Of a stretch of 64,000 nt of DNA, positions 40,462-53,389 are shown piece after piece. Within the stretch, counting starts at the first letter, position 1; every line of letters starts with the position of its first letter. The translations under genes and the position numbers were made by a program. This DNA comes from Physella acuta. Lineage: Eukaryota > Mollusca > Gastropoda > Physidae. The stretch is taken from positions 797,501 through 861,500 of the forward strand of contig NW_026731790.1 in NCBI RefSeq assembly GCF_028476545.1, read 5' to 3'. The notes beneath the pieces were generated by a model. It was not told where the DNA came from. It was given only the letters and a program-made list of their open reading frames with translations, and ran no database searches.

Positions 40462-41345
40462 CAGTGGTTCCCAAACTTTTTCGAGTGGCGACCCCCTTTT
40501 ATAAAAAGTAAGTCACCCGCAACCCCATAGAAATAACAAAAACGAAATTAATAAGGAAAATAAATACTAAAAGAATATTTTTAATATGAATTATTCCTGA
40601 TAACTTTAAAGCGATGGGTGAAATTGCATGTTATTCACTATCCTCAAAGTTCGCGGTGGAGTTTTTGTTAACGGCAACCTCATTTCATGCTCAGCATTTA
40701 ATTTATTTCTATGTTTTGCTTTTTTATTGGAGAAGTGTTGAAAATCTATTCTCGCAAAGATATGTAGACACGAAAGGAACTAAAACTCAAAATTCAATCG
40801 ATTTCACGTTTAGGTATGAACGGTGCATACTACACCAAATTGTGTGATCAGTTTTTCATTTAACACGGTACTAGACGAGAAATCATACCGCAAATTTAAG
40901 AATTCATCTTGTAATTCCTTGGGAATGCTGGCACCATCAACGCAAGCAGAGAATGGGTTACGTGTCAATGCAGATTATTCTTCTTACAGCTCAGGGAAAA
41001 TAACGCCGAAGTTCGTTTTCAAGAAATTCAAGATGCACAGAATCCTCTTTAAAATGTTTAAACATCTCACAATCAGTTTCTCAAACATGGCAATATTTCA
41101 AATATTTTTTTTTTCTTGGCCAAATTTGCAGCTTTAATAAAAATGCCATGTGATTATCAAGAAAGGAGATAATATTCGTTCATTTTCAGGTTAAGCTTAT
41201 GTTGATGTTCGAATAAATCTCCATCCACTCTTTGTCGTTAAAGTATATCAAAGGGCCTTGTTTCCCTTGCACTACCAAGAACAACTTGATTTCATCTTTC
41301 AATTCAAAAACACGATTCACAATTCCTATTGACAACCAGTATACG
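40462..41345 (-). mobile_element. Degenerate hAT transposon with transposase fragments
   Basis: The left terminus CAGTGGTTCCCAAACTTTTT is a typical hAT end. On the minus strand, around 40840-40930, SIPKELQDEFLNLRYDFSS and, around 41265-41320, RIVNRVFELKDEIKLFLVVQ are recognisable pieces of a ZBED-type hAT transposase. They lie in different frames with stops between. The right terminus is lost where family Z begins. Plus-strand frames at 40614 and 40823 are shadows. Confidence 0.6.
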
Positions 41346-41582
41346 GATCTACACCTTTGATATAATACTTATATATAAAATTTCACCAACCTAGCTTTAA
41401 CGATACTCAAGTTATTGTGTTTACAGACACACAGACACATACACACACACATACGGACAAGATTGCAAAACTATGTTTTTTCCGACTCAGAGAGTTGTAA
41501 AACGTCGAGATTTGCAAAAATCTCTTTTTTTTTTGCACGATTACCATGTTTTCCTATACTTTGTATACACAAGAAAGTAAAA
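41346..41582 (-). mobile_element. Palindrome-ended family Z, copy 3 (partial)
   Basis: Reverse copy from TTTGATATAATACTTATATA through GTTTACAGACACACAGACAC, a (CA)n tract and AACGTCGAGATTTGCAAAAA to the end TACTTTGTATACACAAGAAA. It covers the left two-fifths of the element; the GGGGAGATCACTCCC end is missing. Confidence 0.65.
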
Positions 41583-42175
41583 GAGAAATAACATTGCCCG
41601 GTATTATTTCTTTTTTTTTCTTGCGTTATTTGGATGCTCAAATCAGTTTTAGCGAGTCAAACAATAATGATCATGAAAGGAAGTCAAAACATTGAGGCGA
41701 CGTCAGGGTTGGAACTGATACGCCGAGCAAGGCCAGGGTAGGTTTTCTTTAGTGTGATTTATGCAGCGAAACAATATGAATCGCGGACTTAATGCAATCT
41801 CTATTCGAAACACAAAAAATTATTTTTATTAGGTAACGCTATCACTCTCTGTTATAATTACAGAAAATACACAGAATGACACGGTTACCCTCATGGGGAG
41901 GGTGGGTGGGATGTCCCTCTGTCCATGCAGCTCTGCGTACCTGACTCACGATGGGGAAAGTTAACCCATATTATCCCAAGGTCTCAATTTTTTAATAATT
42001 TTTTGATATGGTTTAGCTTTTGGGCACTGAATGAAGGAATGACTATAGATTTTTTTTTTTTTAAATCAATATTTTTTTTTAATACAATGGGACGCTAGCA
42101 ACATTGGGAAAAAATAATTTATCACGAAATATGGATAATTATTTTGTATTGATAAACACATATAAAAGTAGAAAT

Positions 42176-42241
<66 letters not shown>

Positions 42242-43329
42242 TAATACAATGTTACACCACATTCTATATCGTGGTTGATGCATTGTGGTAACTGCTTTTC
42301 TGTTTATGATGAATAAAAATATGCTTCCAATTTAGAGTTCATTCAATCGTAAAAGCATATATAAATTGTGTGATCATAGCACTAGTTTGAACTCATGATT
42401 CTGGTTGAGTAGATTTAAAAAAAAAAAAAGTTTATTTTCAGTGAAAGACGAAAGCTTAATATAGACAATATTTTTCCTAATAGAATCATACACATTGTGT
42501 TTCCAATAACGAGTTCATATCTAGTAGAAAAAAAAATAACAATGAAATATTCTACGACTACTGATGTACCTGAGTATAGCACACATTCCCCCATACGCCA
42601 CATGAAGAATAAAAGTATTGTCACGTTAACAATGCTCTTGTCTGCCCCATTCAGGAAATTGTCACTTGGGATTTTACTGTAAGTGTTGACATTGTCCAGA
42701 ACACGTTTGTTTTAATACATTGTAATTAGAACCCATTTCCAATCCAGGCGGTCTTAAGTATGGTTGTGAGAGATTTGATGCTTGGTTCAAAATATTTCCT
42801 CTAGACAGTTATCACTTAATGCTTAAAAGATAAGTTGACGTTTTATTTTACATTTGCACATTACAACTATCAAAGATCACTTGTGTCGTAAACCGCAAAA
42901 AAAATGTTTAAAGTTTGCAATTTTATTTTTTAATTTAAAACACTATAAAGGCATACAGTTTTAAAGGCAGGATATTACAAATGATAATGATTTTATTGTT
43001 CAATTATCCCATTTGAAGTTGTTCTAACGCAAGCAGACAATTAAATGTTGATACATCTTACATAACGCAAGTGTTAAAAGTATTTCTTTATTTATTTTTT
43101 TAATTTAAATTCTAAATAATGGTTTATACATAAAAGAACAAAAACGAACGGTATTTTTTTTAAAAATATACTTTAAATTAAAATGTTAATGCATATAGAT
43201 ACGTGTATCTTTTATTTTTCCAATTGCTTTAGCGTTTTTAAAACAGTTACCTAAGTACTGTACACAGTATAGCTATAAAGGAAATACATTATAAAAATAC
43301 TTTACCCGAGCAGCAAAGTAAATAAAATC
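41583..43329. other. AT-rich stretch with one (TA)n array, no gene
   Basis: (TA)n at 42179-42240. T-runs at 42050-42080. Short frames at 42415-42682 on both strands have no recognisable features. No repeat shared with the rest of the window was found. Confidence 0.4.
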
Positions 43330-43540
43330 ATCTATGTTGACACAACGGTCGAATCACTTGTGGACAAAACACAGTGTATCCCATACAGTGACCAACGGTT
43401 TTATTAAAAAATTATTTCACTGGCAGATGTTAAATTTGCTCTAAAAATAAAGGTTAGCTTAAGTATTTTCATTAAGTTATTCAAGTCTTCCTAAATAATA
43501 GAAAACAAATTAAAAAATCGCCCTCGAACCCTAAATTAAG
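43330..43540 (+). repeat. Module K copy 2
   Basis: AATCACTTGTGGACAAAACA, CAGTGTATCCCATACAGTGA, CCAACGGTTTTATT and TTTCACTGGCAG match 11650-11740 and 53400-53490 in order and strand. Confidence 0.6.
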
Positions 43541-43786
43541 GGCACCTAATTTTTTTTAAACATTTTATGTTTGCACCTCACAAAGCTCGATCCTTTTAAG
43601 ATGTTATGTGATCAGAAATCTTACTAGAAAAAGATAATTAGCTTAATAAAAGAAGGCAATATAATGAAATATAATGAAGGAAAAGATACATCGAGATTTA
43701 GATTTGCGCTTGCAGGCCTATGTGCAAGGTGCTGCTTTATGTCGTTAACTAAATGCATACTTTATGTATACTGAAATATAGTTGCG

Positions 43787-44470
43787 CAAGGGTCGGCAAC
43801 CTTATGCGGCTCTTTTTATGTCAAGTTGCGGCTCTCCATTTCCATGCACAAATCTTAATACTTATATTATTTTATTTTCAAAACTCAATAAAAATATTAT
43901 AAAGAAATACAGCTTTAAGCAGGATAAAAACACTCATCAGAGAACAGTGAGCATAGGTGAAGTAGAAAGTATACGGACAGCTGACAGCCGCTTGGGAACT
44001 AGGTCCAGCCCAAGTGCCGACTTTTTGGAATATCTTTAAATGGGGAATGTTGTTTTATACAGAATGCATTTCTCTATCTGTCAGTAATCATTGATTTGAC
44101 GCAGATTTTTTGTTATTTACCTCCTACGGTTGAGCCGGGTACTGGACGGTGGGGTACGACTTAGCCCCGCTTTCAGTAGGTTGGAAGATAAGCCTGGTGA
44201 GAACCAAATGACAAAAGCGAGCTATACACGGTAATCAAACCGATACCCAAGCCAGTTAGTCGGAGTTTGTCGTGTTGATGGCTGCCTGGCTAGGGAGCCT
44301 GAGCCGGTGGTGTCCGTAAAGAAAGAACAAACAAAAATCATTGGCTTGTAAAGTGGATCGGGGTAATCCTATAGTTTTATTATTTGATTACTAATTTTAT
44401 CGTACCAGAGCTAGCTAAAATACTTTAATATTTTTTTTTTTGCGAAATATTTGTAGGTTTTGTTTTTTTT
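43787..44470 (-). mobile_element. hAT element (7536 family), one end missing
   Basis: Starts CAAGGGTCGGCAACCTTATG with GCGGCTCTTTTTATGTCAAG and is colinear in reverse with 8446 back to about 7740. It includes GAACAGTGAGCATAGGTGAA, GTAGAAAGTATACGGACAGC and GGTAATCAAACCGATACCCA. The far end (AACCTTTTGAGACGG) is lost in a T-rich stretch near 44470. Confidence 0.7.
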
Positions 44471-44586
44471 AAAGGCGTTTTCTATTTGTTATGAATGATT
44501 TAAAACGCACATTCTTAATATAGTTTTGTGTAACGAGTAAGGCAGTATTTTATTTTATTCAATTATATTTTTAATTTCTTTTTAAT

Positions 44587-45489
44587 TTGTGTAGGGGTGG
44601 GGGGGGGGGGGGGTTACGAATATTTGATTCCTATCTATGGCCAGTATTTTCAGTTTTCTGAGGATGTTTCATATTATGTTTTAATGAATTGGTTATACAT
44701 GTATAGGTACGGAAATGTAGTTTATAATACATGTTTAACTCTTCTAGAAGAATAAAGCAATATCGCACTTAAACATTTGTTTTCACTTCAGCTCCCTCTA
44801 TTCCTACCCTCTTGTAAGGTGTTATATAATTCTTCATCTTCGTTCTTAAGTTTAATGTGGGAAAGGATTCCCTCCAACACAAAAAAAGTATAAGTGTCAA
44901 CTGGTTATGTACCATAAAGGCCATTGACTCGGATTGACAGCCTACTTTTCTTTCTGGATTTGCTGCCATACTGTTTGTCTAACCAAGATCAGACAACAAG
45001 GCAGCAGTTGTTTGCTTTTGGAGTTGTCTTTCCTAGAAGACAACTCCAAAGCAAACAACTGCTGTCTTGTTGTTTGTTCTAGGTTAGACACAGACTATAA
45101 AGTAAATCCAGATAGAAAAGCAGGCTGAAATAGGAGTCAATGGCCTGTATGGTGCATAACCAGTTGACACTTATACTTAACTGTGTTGGAGGGAATCCCT
45201 TCCTACGCTAAACTTAATAACGAAGAAGAAGAATTATATAACAACTTACAAGAGGGTACGAAATATATTTTTATAAGGGTGCTGAAGTAAAAATAATTGT
45301 TAGGATTAAGTGCGATATTGCTTTATTGTTTTAGAAGAGTTAAACATTGATAATAAACTACAATTCCTTAACTATAATTGGATACTAAATTCAATAACAC
45401 ATTAAATAAAACACCCTACTTAAGCTGAAAATACTGGCCGGAGATAGAAAGAACCCGCCCCCTCCCTCTCCCCCTTCCCCTCCCCACAC
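44587..45489. mobile_element. Foldback palindrome, about 900 bp
   Basis: Left arm 44587-45030 and right arm 45037-45489 are imperfect inverted copies (GTTTGCTTTTGGAGTTGTCT / AGACAACTCCAAAGCAAAC at the centre, six-base spacer TCCTAG). Outward marks shared by both arms: ACCAGTTGACACTTATAC, GGGAAAGGATTCCCTCCAAC, CTCTTGTAAGGTGTTATATA, AGCAATATCGCACTTAA. A single right-type arm occurs at 56465-56828, with the same downstream flank, so the palindrome may be an inverted duplication rather than a mobile foldback. Confidence 0.75.
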
Positions 45490-45499
45490 AAAAAATGTA

Positions 45500-47280
45500 A
45501 TTAATTCAAATTATAAAGTAAAAGTTATCAAAACTGTTCAGGAACCATGGCGAGAGGACGTAATGATGACACATTTGATTTATCAAGTGTCGATAAGTTA
45601 CTCAGTTTGTATATATAATGTGTTCAATTAAAAGCAAAATAGACCACAACAAATTACCTTTTTAACAGACATAAAATTAATTCCAATTTGCAATAACTGA
45701 TAATATCCATTGAAAAACTATTTAAAAATATTTAGTTATCATTCAAGTTTTTTACCATACATAAACATTTCACCATTATTTATTTATACATGTTGCATTC
45801 CTTGAAAACAAAGATTTGTTGTAATGGGAAGTAACTAGGTAAAAGTAATGGCCGACCTGTTGCAGTACTCGGGGTGTAGTTAACAAACCTTGACTCGTTA
45901 AAGTACACAAAAAAAAAAAACACATGGTACTAAGATACTTCGAACACACTTCTGGTGCCGTAACATCCGTGTGGTTAATAAAACTACAGAAATGCATTGT
46001 TTACATTTGGGGCTTTGAGTGTATGTTTCTCTTAACTAACAAAAACTATTTAATAAACACAGTGTGTGCTTAAATGCTTGGTAACCATACATATTGCTTG
46101 TCTGTAAAAATGTGACTTATTTTCTATTCATTAAAAGAAAAAGCTTAGAGTTTGATCGGCTTTAAATTGTCTGTTGTCTTAGAATATAAGATTATGTTTA
46201 TTCACACTGTTTGTACCAGTCGAGTCTAAACTCTATTTATCAAAATAAAATGTGTAGCCCTATGATGTGATGTTATTTAATATAAATTCTTAAATACATT
46301 TTTTTTAAAAGATCGTTTTCCCAGAGGCCACTGTTTTTCTAAATAGAAGATAGCATGAATGTAAGCTACTTCTCGATAGGACACTTTTCCGACACATGTG
46401 ATAAGGATCAAAATCATGGTTTAAATTTCGTTGAAATTAAATCAATATGTTGAACTTATAACTTAGATAATAGAAACAAAATGAGTAGTATAAAGAGGAT
46501 AATAAAATTTTAAAAAAAACAATTTATTTGTATGTTTTAAACGATAAATCGCCTACATACCTTATCTACACACATTTCGCTTCAAGGTAAAAGAAAATCA
46601 AATTAAAATGACTAGATATAATTTTAATCTCTAATTTCGCAATAAATACTTGGGACTACTACTGTGAATCTTATGTCCAATAACTCAAACTATAATGTAT
46701 ACAATACAAGTTAAATGCTAGACTTGGAATTAAAGATGTTTATTGTCTTGTCAGTAGTTAAAACATTGTTTGCACCTAAACGAAGTCGGACACAAGAAAG
46801 ATAAATGTTAGTTGAATAGGTCAATAGTCATGTTAGTAGTAAAGCTTAATATTGTGGCAAAACTTACCCAGCTCGTGTATTGTAGCAAAAGCGGTAGAAT
46901 TGGTACAGCTTCTCTGATTGATCGACGTATATGTATTCTAGTTACTGATTGGTTAATGAAGATAAACTCTGAACCAAACACTTGGGTTCAACACCTATCC
47001 CCCTGACTTTGTCTCAAGTAAAACTTTATAGATAGTTATAATTGTAATACAGTATAAGGACTACTTAATTAGGTAACTGACATGTGATGTTTAGGTCGAA
47101 TGGTAGTGTTTGGTAGTGTTTGTGACTTCTAACGTGAAAGTCTCAAGTTCGAATCAGGATTCAAGTCTATAGATTGTCCCTGAGTTCACCCAGCACTAAT
47201 GAGTACCTGATTCAAGTCACTGAAAGTTGCGCGTAGAAATAAATATTTTGAAACGACAACCTACTCACAATTAGCGAGAC
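45500..47280 (+). repeat. Composite-family copy A7 (mosaic)
   Basis: The first part (45500-46020) matches 56829-57320: GACCACAACAAATTACCTTT, an alpha hairpin at 45791-45836, and the 3' block (GGTACTAAGATACTTCGAAC). It then passes into sequence like 1490-1760 (TATTTAATAAACACAGTGTG; TTTCTATTCATTAAAAGAAA) and the SINE piece at 47120-47240. Short frames at 45776 and 46812 are shadows. Confidence 0.55.
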
Positions 47281-47561
<281 letters not shown>

Positions 47562-47579
47562 GAATAAATACTAAATAAT

Positions 47580-47695
47580 TATGGATGTTACATATTCTAC
47601 TCGGGATTCAAGTTCGTAGATTATCCCTGTGTCCACCCAGCTGTTATGAGTACCTGATTCAAATTAGGGAAAGTCGCACGTAGAAATAAAAAGAA
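47580..47695 (+). repeat. SINE-derived segment
   Basis: GGGATTCAAGTTCGTAGATT, GTGTCCACCCAGCTGTTATG and AGTACCTGATTCAAATTAGG match the body of the SINE at 60833-61046. 47696-48470 shows nothing else. Confidence 0.6.
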
Positions 47696-48470
47696 CACAT
47701 ATTTAAAATGTTGAAATTCGACATCATATTTTAAGTAAGGGCAAATTAAAATATATGAACACATTTTTTAAAATTACTTTATAATTTCAAAGAACACTGT
47801 CACGGCCTTTTTCTCCTACCTATTTCATGGCACACCCTCAAAACAAAAATCAACCCTTGTTTGGTTAATTTCCATAATTTCATTGTTTCATAAGAACATT
47901 GCCTTCACTCCCAAACATCGCCATGCAGTTCCCGCGCTATTTACCCTCTCCTTCCTTTCCTTAGCGCATGCGCACACCCACCTTACATTTTAGATCCATA
48001 TCGCCTTTTTAAGATACACACTCAAACATACATTCATCTACATTTAACTGTTACAAACACAATAATGTGATCGATGGTTTAAGTAGCGCCACAATATATG
48101 GTTATACAATGAGCACAATAAGCTTATCACACTTAACATTAGGCTTAAAATGGAAAATATGTGTACTGGATTTTATCACAAGGCTTGTTTACTAAGTAGT
48201 ATGAAACCAGCAGTTAACAACTTGTGAGGAGGGAAGGGGAGATGGTGGGGATCTTGCAAGTGTAAGAGTCTTGCTACACCTATTACCTGTTGTTATGTAT
48301 TTAGGCTTCTACAGGGTAGTATCTTCGTATTTAGGCAATATTATTTAGGACATATTATACGGTTTTCTTAAGTATATATTATTTGTTTGTATTTTTACTT
48401 TAATCTATTGTTTTAGTTGTTTAAATTTAAATAGTCTTTATTGTTAGACGCTTTGTTTACATTTAATGGA

Positions 48471-48700
48471 GGTTGTTACCCATTGAAACATGATGTGAGT
48501 CAAAGAGAAATAATTAGGAATAAAACATGTTCTACATTTTAGATTAAAATTGAATTTCAATTAAAATTAAAATAATGACTGGTTAATTGTATGTCTAGAA
48601 TGGTGAAACATAATTGTATCTTAACTTAGTTTAGACTTTAGACTATGTATTGTCTAACGAGTGGCTTATTCCTGGGTCACCTGCCATCTCTACAAAAAAA
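48471..48700 (+). repeat. Gamma hairpin module and duplicated segment
   Basis: ATGGAGGTTGTTACCCATTG and GAGAAATAATTAGGAATAAA (48471-48525) match 19018-19070. TCTAACGAGTGGCTTATTCC at 48653 repeats 4969. The G-rich frame following (48645-48842) is not supported. Confidence 0.45.
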
Positions 48701-49096
48701 AATGTATGTTATTTCTCTTGCAACAACTGTAGCTAGTAATATGCTGGGTAGTGCGGGATGGGGTGGTGATAGTGCGGGTGGGGGTGGGGTGGGGGAGAGA
48801 GCTAAAGACGTGGACCGTGTGATGTGTAGTAAACAAAGCTAAAACAACAAAGACTGTATCACATACAGGTGATTGGAAACTACACAGCAAATTAGATACG
48901 CTTTTTTATATTTAGAAAATCATATTTATTTCATGATAACTGAAACAACAGAATAATATATAATAACCATTTTAATACAGTGTAATGTGTAATACTATTT
49001 CTAGATAAAAAAAATACATTTTTTTAAATTAAAAAGAGAACAATGTTATAAAGAAAGAGTTTAGCGTGGTCGTTGTGTACTTATCAGGGTGTGGCG

Positions 49097-49356
49097 CAGT
49101 GGCGTAGCTAGGATTTTTGGGCCCCTATGCATAAAGTGTTAGTGGGCCCCTCAGAGGCGTAGCGACCCTTCCCGGCGACTGGGGACAAACTTTCGATTTG
49201 CACGCCCCGCCTTCCCCCTCAAACTTTCGGTTTGCATCCCCCTCAGACTTTCGATTTGCACCCCCTCCCCCCTGCTCAAACATTCGAAACAGGGCCCCTA
49301 TTTGCCTTGGGCCCCTATGCCTTGCTTACGCTAGCTTTACGGTAGCTACGCCACTC
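49097..49356 (+). mobile_element. hAT-like element with a second family member nested in it
   Basis: Outer element: CAGTGGCGTAGCTAGGATTT to GGTAGCTACGCCACTC, flanked by GTGTGGCG and GTGTGGTG (7 of 8). Inside, at 49152, CAGAGGCGTAGCGACCCTTC begins a copy of the 24768 type whose right end is missing. GGGCCCCTATGC repeats inside the outer element are its own ends. Confidence 0.75.
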
Positions 49357-49489
49357 GTGTGGTGGACACTGACGTGAGTCTATTTTTCCTATATAAAAGA
49401 GAAAAAAGATGTGTGAAAAGAAAGTGCTATTTTAGATCCGAAGTTAAATTTAACAAAAATACACACAAAAACATTCATAGTGTATATAA

Positions 49490-50940
49490 GAAACTGTACT
49501 TGTGTTATGTATGTTTTAATAAGTAAGTACTTCAGTTATGTAACTTTTTTTTTTTAAATATGGAGCTATGATCATCATAAAGTACATCACATATTTCAAC
49601 GTTTGCACTAACTATTAGTTTACGAAGCGTCTTTCTTATAGACTTGTAAAAAAACTATTTTGCTAAAACTAGTTTCCCTTGAATATTGGTGTTTCTGTTT
49701 CCATATCAGTCTGTGGTTGTGTGACTTTGGTATGAGGGACGTCTGGTGTGTAGACTTAAATCATTTACCAAGGAGAAGATGAGGCGCAACCAGTAATTAA
49801 TATTTAATAAACACAATGAAGGCTAAGTAGCGTGATAATTATACTTGTTGCTAGCCTATAAAAATGTGACTTATTTTCTATTCATTTAAAGAAAAAGTGC
49901 TTAGAGTTTGACCGGCTAGAAATCGTGTATTACCTTAGAGTGTAATTGTGTTTATTCACTCTTTTTGTACCAGTCGGGTCCAAACATGATTTATCAAAAT
50001 ATATTGCTTCAAGTTAAAAGTAATTCAAATTGAAATGGCTAGATTTATAGGTCCCTATTTAATCTCTAATTTTGCAGACATTTTTAGGTCTTCCACTGAT
50101 ATGCATATGTCCGATTGCACATAAAATGTACACCATACAGATATTATGGCTTGATCTAGTAACCAATAGCTAAGCCCAAAATTAAAACATTGCTTAAATC
50201 TAATCATTTGTTCTCCACGTAAAGTCTAGTCTTTTAACCTGAAAGTCTCAAGTTCGAATCGGGGTTCAAGTCCGTAGATTGTACTTGAGTCCACGTAGCT
50301 CTTATGAGTAACTGATTCAAGTTAGGGAAAGTTGCACGTTGACATACATAGAACTATAGAACAACAATAAAATATTTTGAAACGACATCTTATTCACAAT
50401 TAAACAAACATTAAAATATATGTATAAATATTTATTGTCTAATTAATATCAGTTACGTACATACTAATGTTTATATCTAAAATTATTTTTATATGATAAA
50501 GCTGAATAGTTGTTTGTTGACACATTGACGATCAGTGGAATTTTATCACAGATTAATCCGAATGGAAAATCCAAAGCATCGATATTTTATAATATAAATT
50601 TAAAAATAATTATAAAACTACTGCGGGAAATAAAAAGACCAACGATATTAATCTGAATAATAAAGTGTCTATAAGTTGCGCACTTATTATAGCTATTGCG
50701 TTCAAATAAAAGCAAAATGGATGAAATAATGACCATTTTTAAACGACATAAAATTAATTTCCAATTTTCAGTAATAGTTATTATTATTAAACACATACAT
50801 AAGAGGATATTATTTACATTTATATTTCAAGTGTTTCACTAAGCATAAACATTCAACAATTATTTATTTGTATAGGTCGCATCCCTTGAAAACGATGACT
50901 TATTATAATGGGAAGTAACTTGGCTAAATTCAATGGTCAG
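49490..50940 (+). repeat. Composite-family copy A8
   Basis: Colinear with A1 and A6: TACTTGTGTTATGTATGTTT, the CAGTCTGTGGTTGTG block, the SINE piece (50225-50340) and an alpha hairpin at 50875-50920. The ATG frame reads Met-Gly-Ser-Asn-Leu-Ala-Lys-Phe-Asn and runs into the U2-derived fragment; the 3' block is absent. Confidence 0.65.
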
Positions 50941-50949
50941 AGCAGAATC

Positions 50950-50997
50950 AAGAACATATACTACACTTTGTTCTTATCCAAAAGACCAAGAAGCGAA
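50950..50997 (-). ncRNA. U2 snRNA-derived fragment with the 5' end intact
   Basis: The complement of the U2 5' terminus: AAGAACATATACTACACTTT, then ATCCAAAAGACCAAGAAGCG. The AGAAGCGA end corresponds to the start of U2 (UCGCUUCU). Downstream U2 stems are absent. Pseudogene or retroposed fragment. Confidence 0.7.
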
Positions 50998-51094
50998 TAA
51001 ACAAACAGTGTAACGAAAAGTAAAATATCATTAGGATGATATTTTTTTTTATTCATGCAGGATTTTTTTTTTCATTTACATAATTACTACAATA

Positions 51095-51445
51095 ATGAAC
51101 CGGGAGCTATTTCCCCTAAACTTTCTCGAATATTCTTATATAACACTACGGGGGATGGCACCTCGGGATAGAGACATGATTTTTAATCCATTTTGATTAC
51201 TTAAACGTTTTAAAATAGAATATAATCCCGTAGAAAAAAGAATTGCGAAAAAAATATGTGTATAATAGTGCGGAATATTATTAGTACTTTATAAACTGAC
51301 ATGCGTTTTTGAAAAATCAGAAATAGCGTAAATTACTATTTCTGGTCAACGGGATTTACTTAAATTTTGTCAAAAGGCAGATAATTAGATCGTTTACCTA
51401 CATGTGAAATTCATGTATCTATCTGAAACTGTACTTAAGTTATAG
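51095..51445 (-). mobile_element. Palindrome-ended family Z, copy 4 (right part only)
   Basis: GAACCGGGAGCTATTTCCCC and TAAACTTTCTCGAATATTC mark the right end in reverse; ATTGCGAAAAAAATATGTGT and GTGAAATTCATGTATCTATC follow as in 28800-29020. Confidence 0.65.
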
Positions 51446-51477
51446 GCCTTTGAAAAATGTATATACGAACATAATGT

Positions 51478-51865
51478 TCGTGGAATGAGAGGTAAGGTGT
51501 AGCACAGCATTGTAAAAAACTGGGGGAATCTTAAAGCTTTTCGTAACAATATCACACGTGTGTTGAATGGGGAATGTAGGGTAAATTTTATAACATTGTA
51601 TATGGAATAGAGTATCCTAGACAGCATTATCACGAAGATTATCTAAAATGGTTAAGACATCTTTATCACATTTTATGTAGAAGGAGATCAGAGGGCTGTT
51701 TTATCAATTCTTAGTTTGATTTTTTTTTTATAAAACGTTCTCATAGTGTGTGTGTGCACAATGGAGCTTATAGGGCAACACAGTGTAGGCCTAAACAGTT
51801 AAGAAAAAAAAAGTAATAACGACTTAAGCATAGTTTAGATCACAGGAAGACAGACGTTAGACTAT
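51478..51865 (+). repeat. Block L copy 2
   Basis: GGAATGAGAGGTAAGGTGTA, TTTTATAACATTGTATATGG, AATGGTTAAGACATCTTTAT and GGGCAACACAGTGTAGGCCT align in order with 12720-13060. Confidence 0.6.
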
Positions 51866-51977
51866 TCCCCTCCAACCCTGTTAAGATTTCTGTGAGAGGC
51901 CTTGACCTTTCCAAACCATTATTGTGGGCGTTCCACAACCAAATTCCTTGGTGACAGACACTATGAATATACTAGAC

Positions 51978-52719
51978 CAGGGGTTCCCAACCTTTTTTTA
52001 CTCTAGAGCACATTCTAAAATATCGGTACGGTGGCGGGCACCACCTATTTTAAATCGACAAACTCCTTCCATAACATGTCATTTTCCCATAATTTATTTT
52101 CTTATTTTCTTATAGTCATCATGTATTAATAAATAATAAACAAACATGTTTCAAAATAATAAAATTATTTGGCATTTTTTTCAAATTGCATACACACAGA
52201 GAAATGTATTTACAAAACGTAAAGAAATTAAACAAAACACATAAATACAAAGAAAACATTTAATTATAAAATATAATAAAGTCGATGTAATCTTTGGCAT
52301 TGCATTTCATTGGCCAGAGCTTTATAATTAGGAGAGTATGGCGATTATCCTGTTAGCAGACAATCATAAAGATGCCCATCGGCGAGTCGAGATCTATATC
52401 TTGATTTTATTAAGTTCATGTTTGAAAACAATGATTTGCATAAATATGTCGAACCGAAAAATGATTCAAATGGCATTAGCCGTTCCAGGATAGTGCAGTC
52501 TGGCTCGCCGCTAGACAAGTTGGGACAAATATTGAACCTATTTAATAAACCTAGGCAGTCAAAAAAAAATAAAACTGTAACGAATGAATAAAAATAAATC
52601 ATGTTTTAAAATAATGTTTATGAAAAAAAATTCTGTCTCTGTCGAATAGTGAGAGGAGGGCACATAAGAATCGTTTAGCTAAAGGGCCATGGCCGCAGGC
52701 ACAGGGTTGGTAACCCCCA
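51978..52719 (-). mobile_element. hAT transposon remnant with transposase C-terminus
   Basis: Ends CAGGGGTTCCCAACCTTTTT and GGGTTGGTAACCCCC are inverted repeats; CTAG occurs in both flanks. The minus-strand frame 52602-52345 contains SFFGSTYLCKSLFSNMNLIK and S-R-Y-R-S-R-L-A-D-G-H-L, the hATC dimerisation region. In active hAT transposases the motif is [S/C]-E-x-x-F-S, whose Glu is catalytic; here it is Lys (C-K-S-L-F-S). N-terminal and central parts are deleted, so the copy is dead. Confidence 0.75.
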
Positions 52720-52859
52720 ATCTAGTCTATAGCCTATCAAAAGAATATAAAGCGTGAAAGCTTTGTATGTGGAATGGTTTCTCGTGTTATGTTAATTTTT
52801 ATATTTTTATGTATTTTTATTATTTGTTTTAAATATATTTCCTTTATATTCTATGTTAT

Positions 52860-53262
52860 TCTTTAGTGTGTATTTAAAAAAAAAATAATTAAGAGAAGTT
52901 ATTGCTTTTTAATTTGTTTAGTGCAAACATATTAAAATGAGCTTATGATCACCCCTATTTAACGTTTTAAAAAAGGGAAATAAGTCATGGAAATGTTTTG
53001 AACGTTTGCCTATCTTTCACACTACAGCTCAGGTATATATATATTTTTACGCAACAGCATGTGTTAGCTACTGTAAAACATCTCTACTCTAGTAGATCTG
53101 TTTGTTATTTACAAATCTTTTAACGTCATGTAAAAAATTCAAGAAAATTATTTTTTTTAACTAGCATAAATTTATTATAGTCGGCTATGGGCCCCTAAAT
53201 GGCGTGCCCCCCCCCCCCCCCCGCATTGCGGGGTCTGGCGGCACTGTAGTTCCGCCCCTGAT
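52860..53262 (-). mobile_element. Element with GCGGAACTACAGTGCCGCC terminus, reverse copy
   Basis: Ends GGGTCTGGCGGCACTGTAGT then TCCGCCCCTG. GGGCCCCTAAATGGCGTG and ATATTAAAATGAGCTTATGA match the reverse of 22405-22760. The left boundary is unclear. AATTAAGAGAAGT occurs in the same orientation in both copies although the rest is inverted, suggesting a palindromic interior. Confidence 0.5.
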
Positions 53263-53389
53263 TGCAGATCTGTCGATTAGATCACCAAATATTTTACTTG
53301 ATGCCTAATTGGTGCCCATTTTATACTTAAGCAAACATTTAGTAGGCTTTACGTGAACCAAAAGCAAAAGTCAAAAAGCCAAACTGTGG

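Noticed and set aside
46860-46930. tRNA-like TAGCAAAAGCGGTAGAATTGG
   Set aside because: Only an A-box-like string; no B box at the expected distance.
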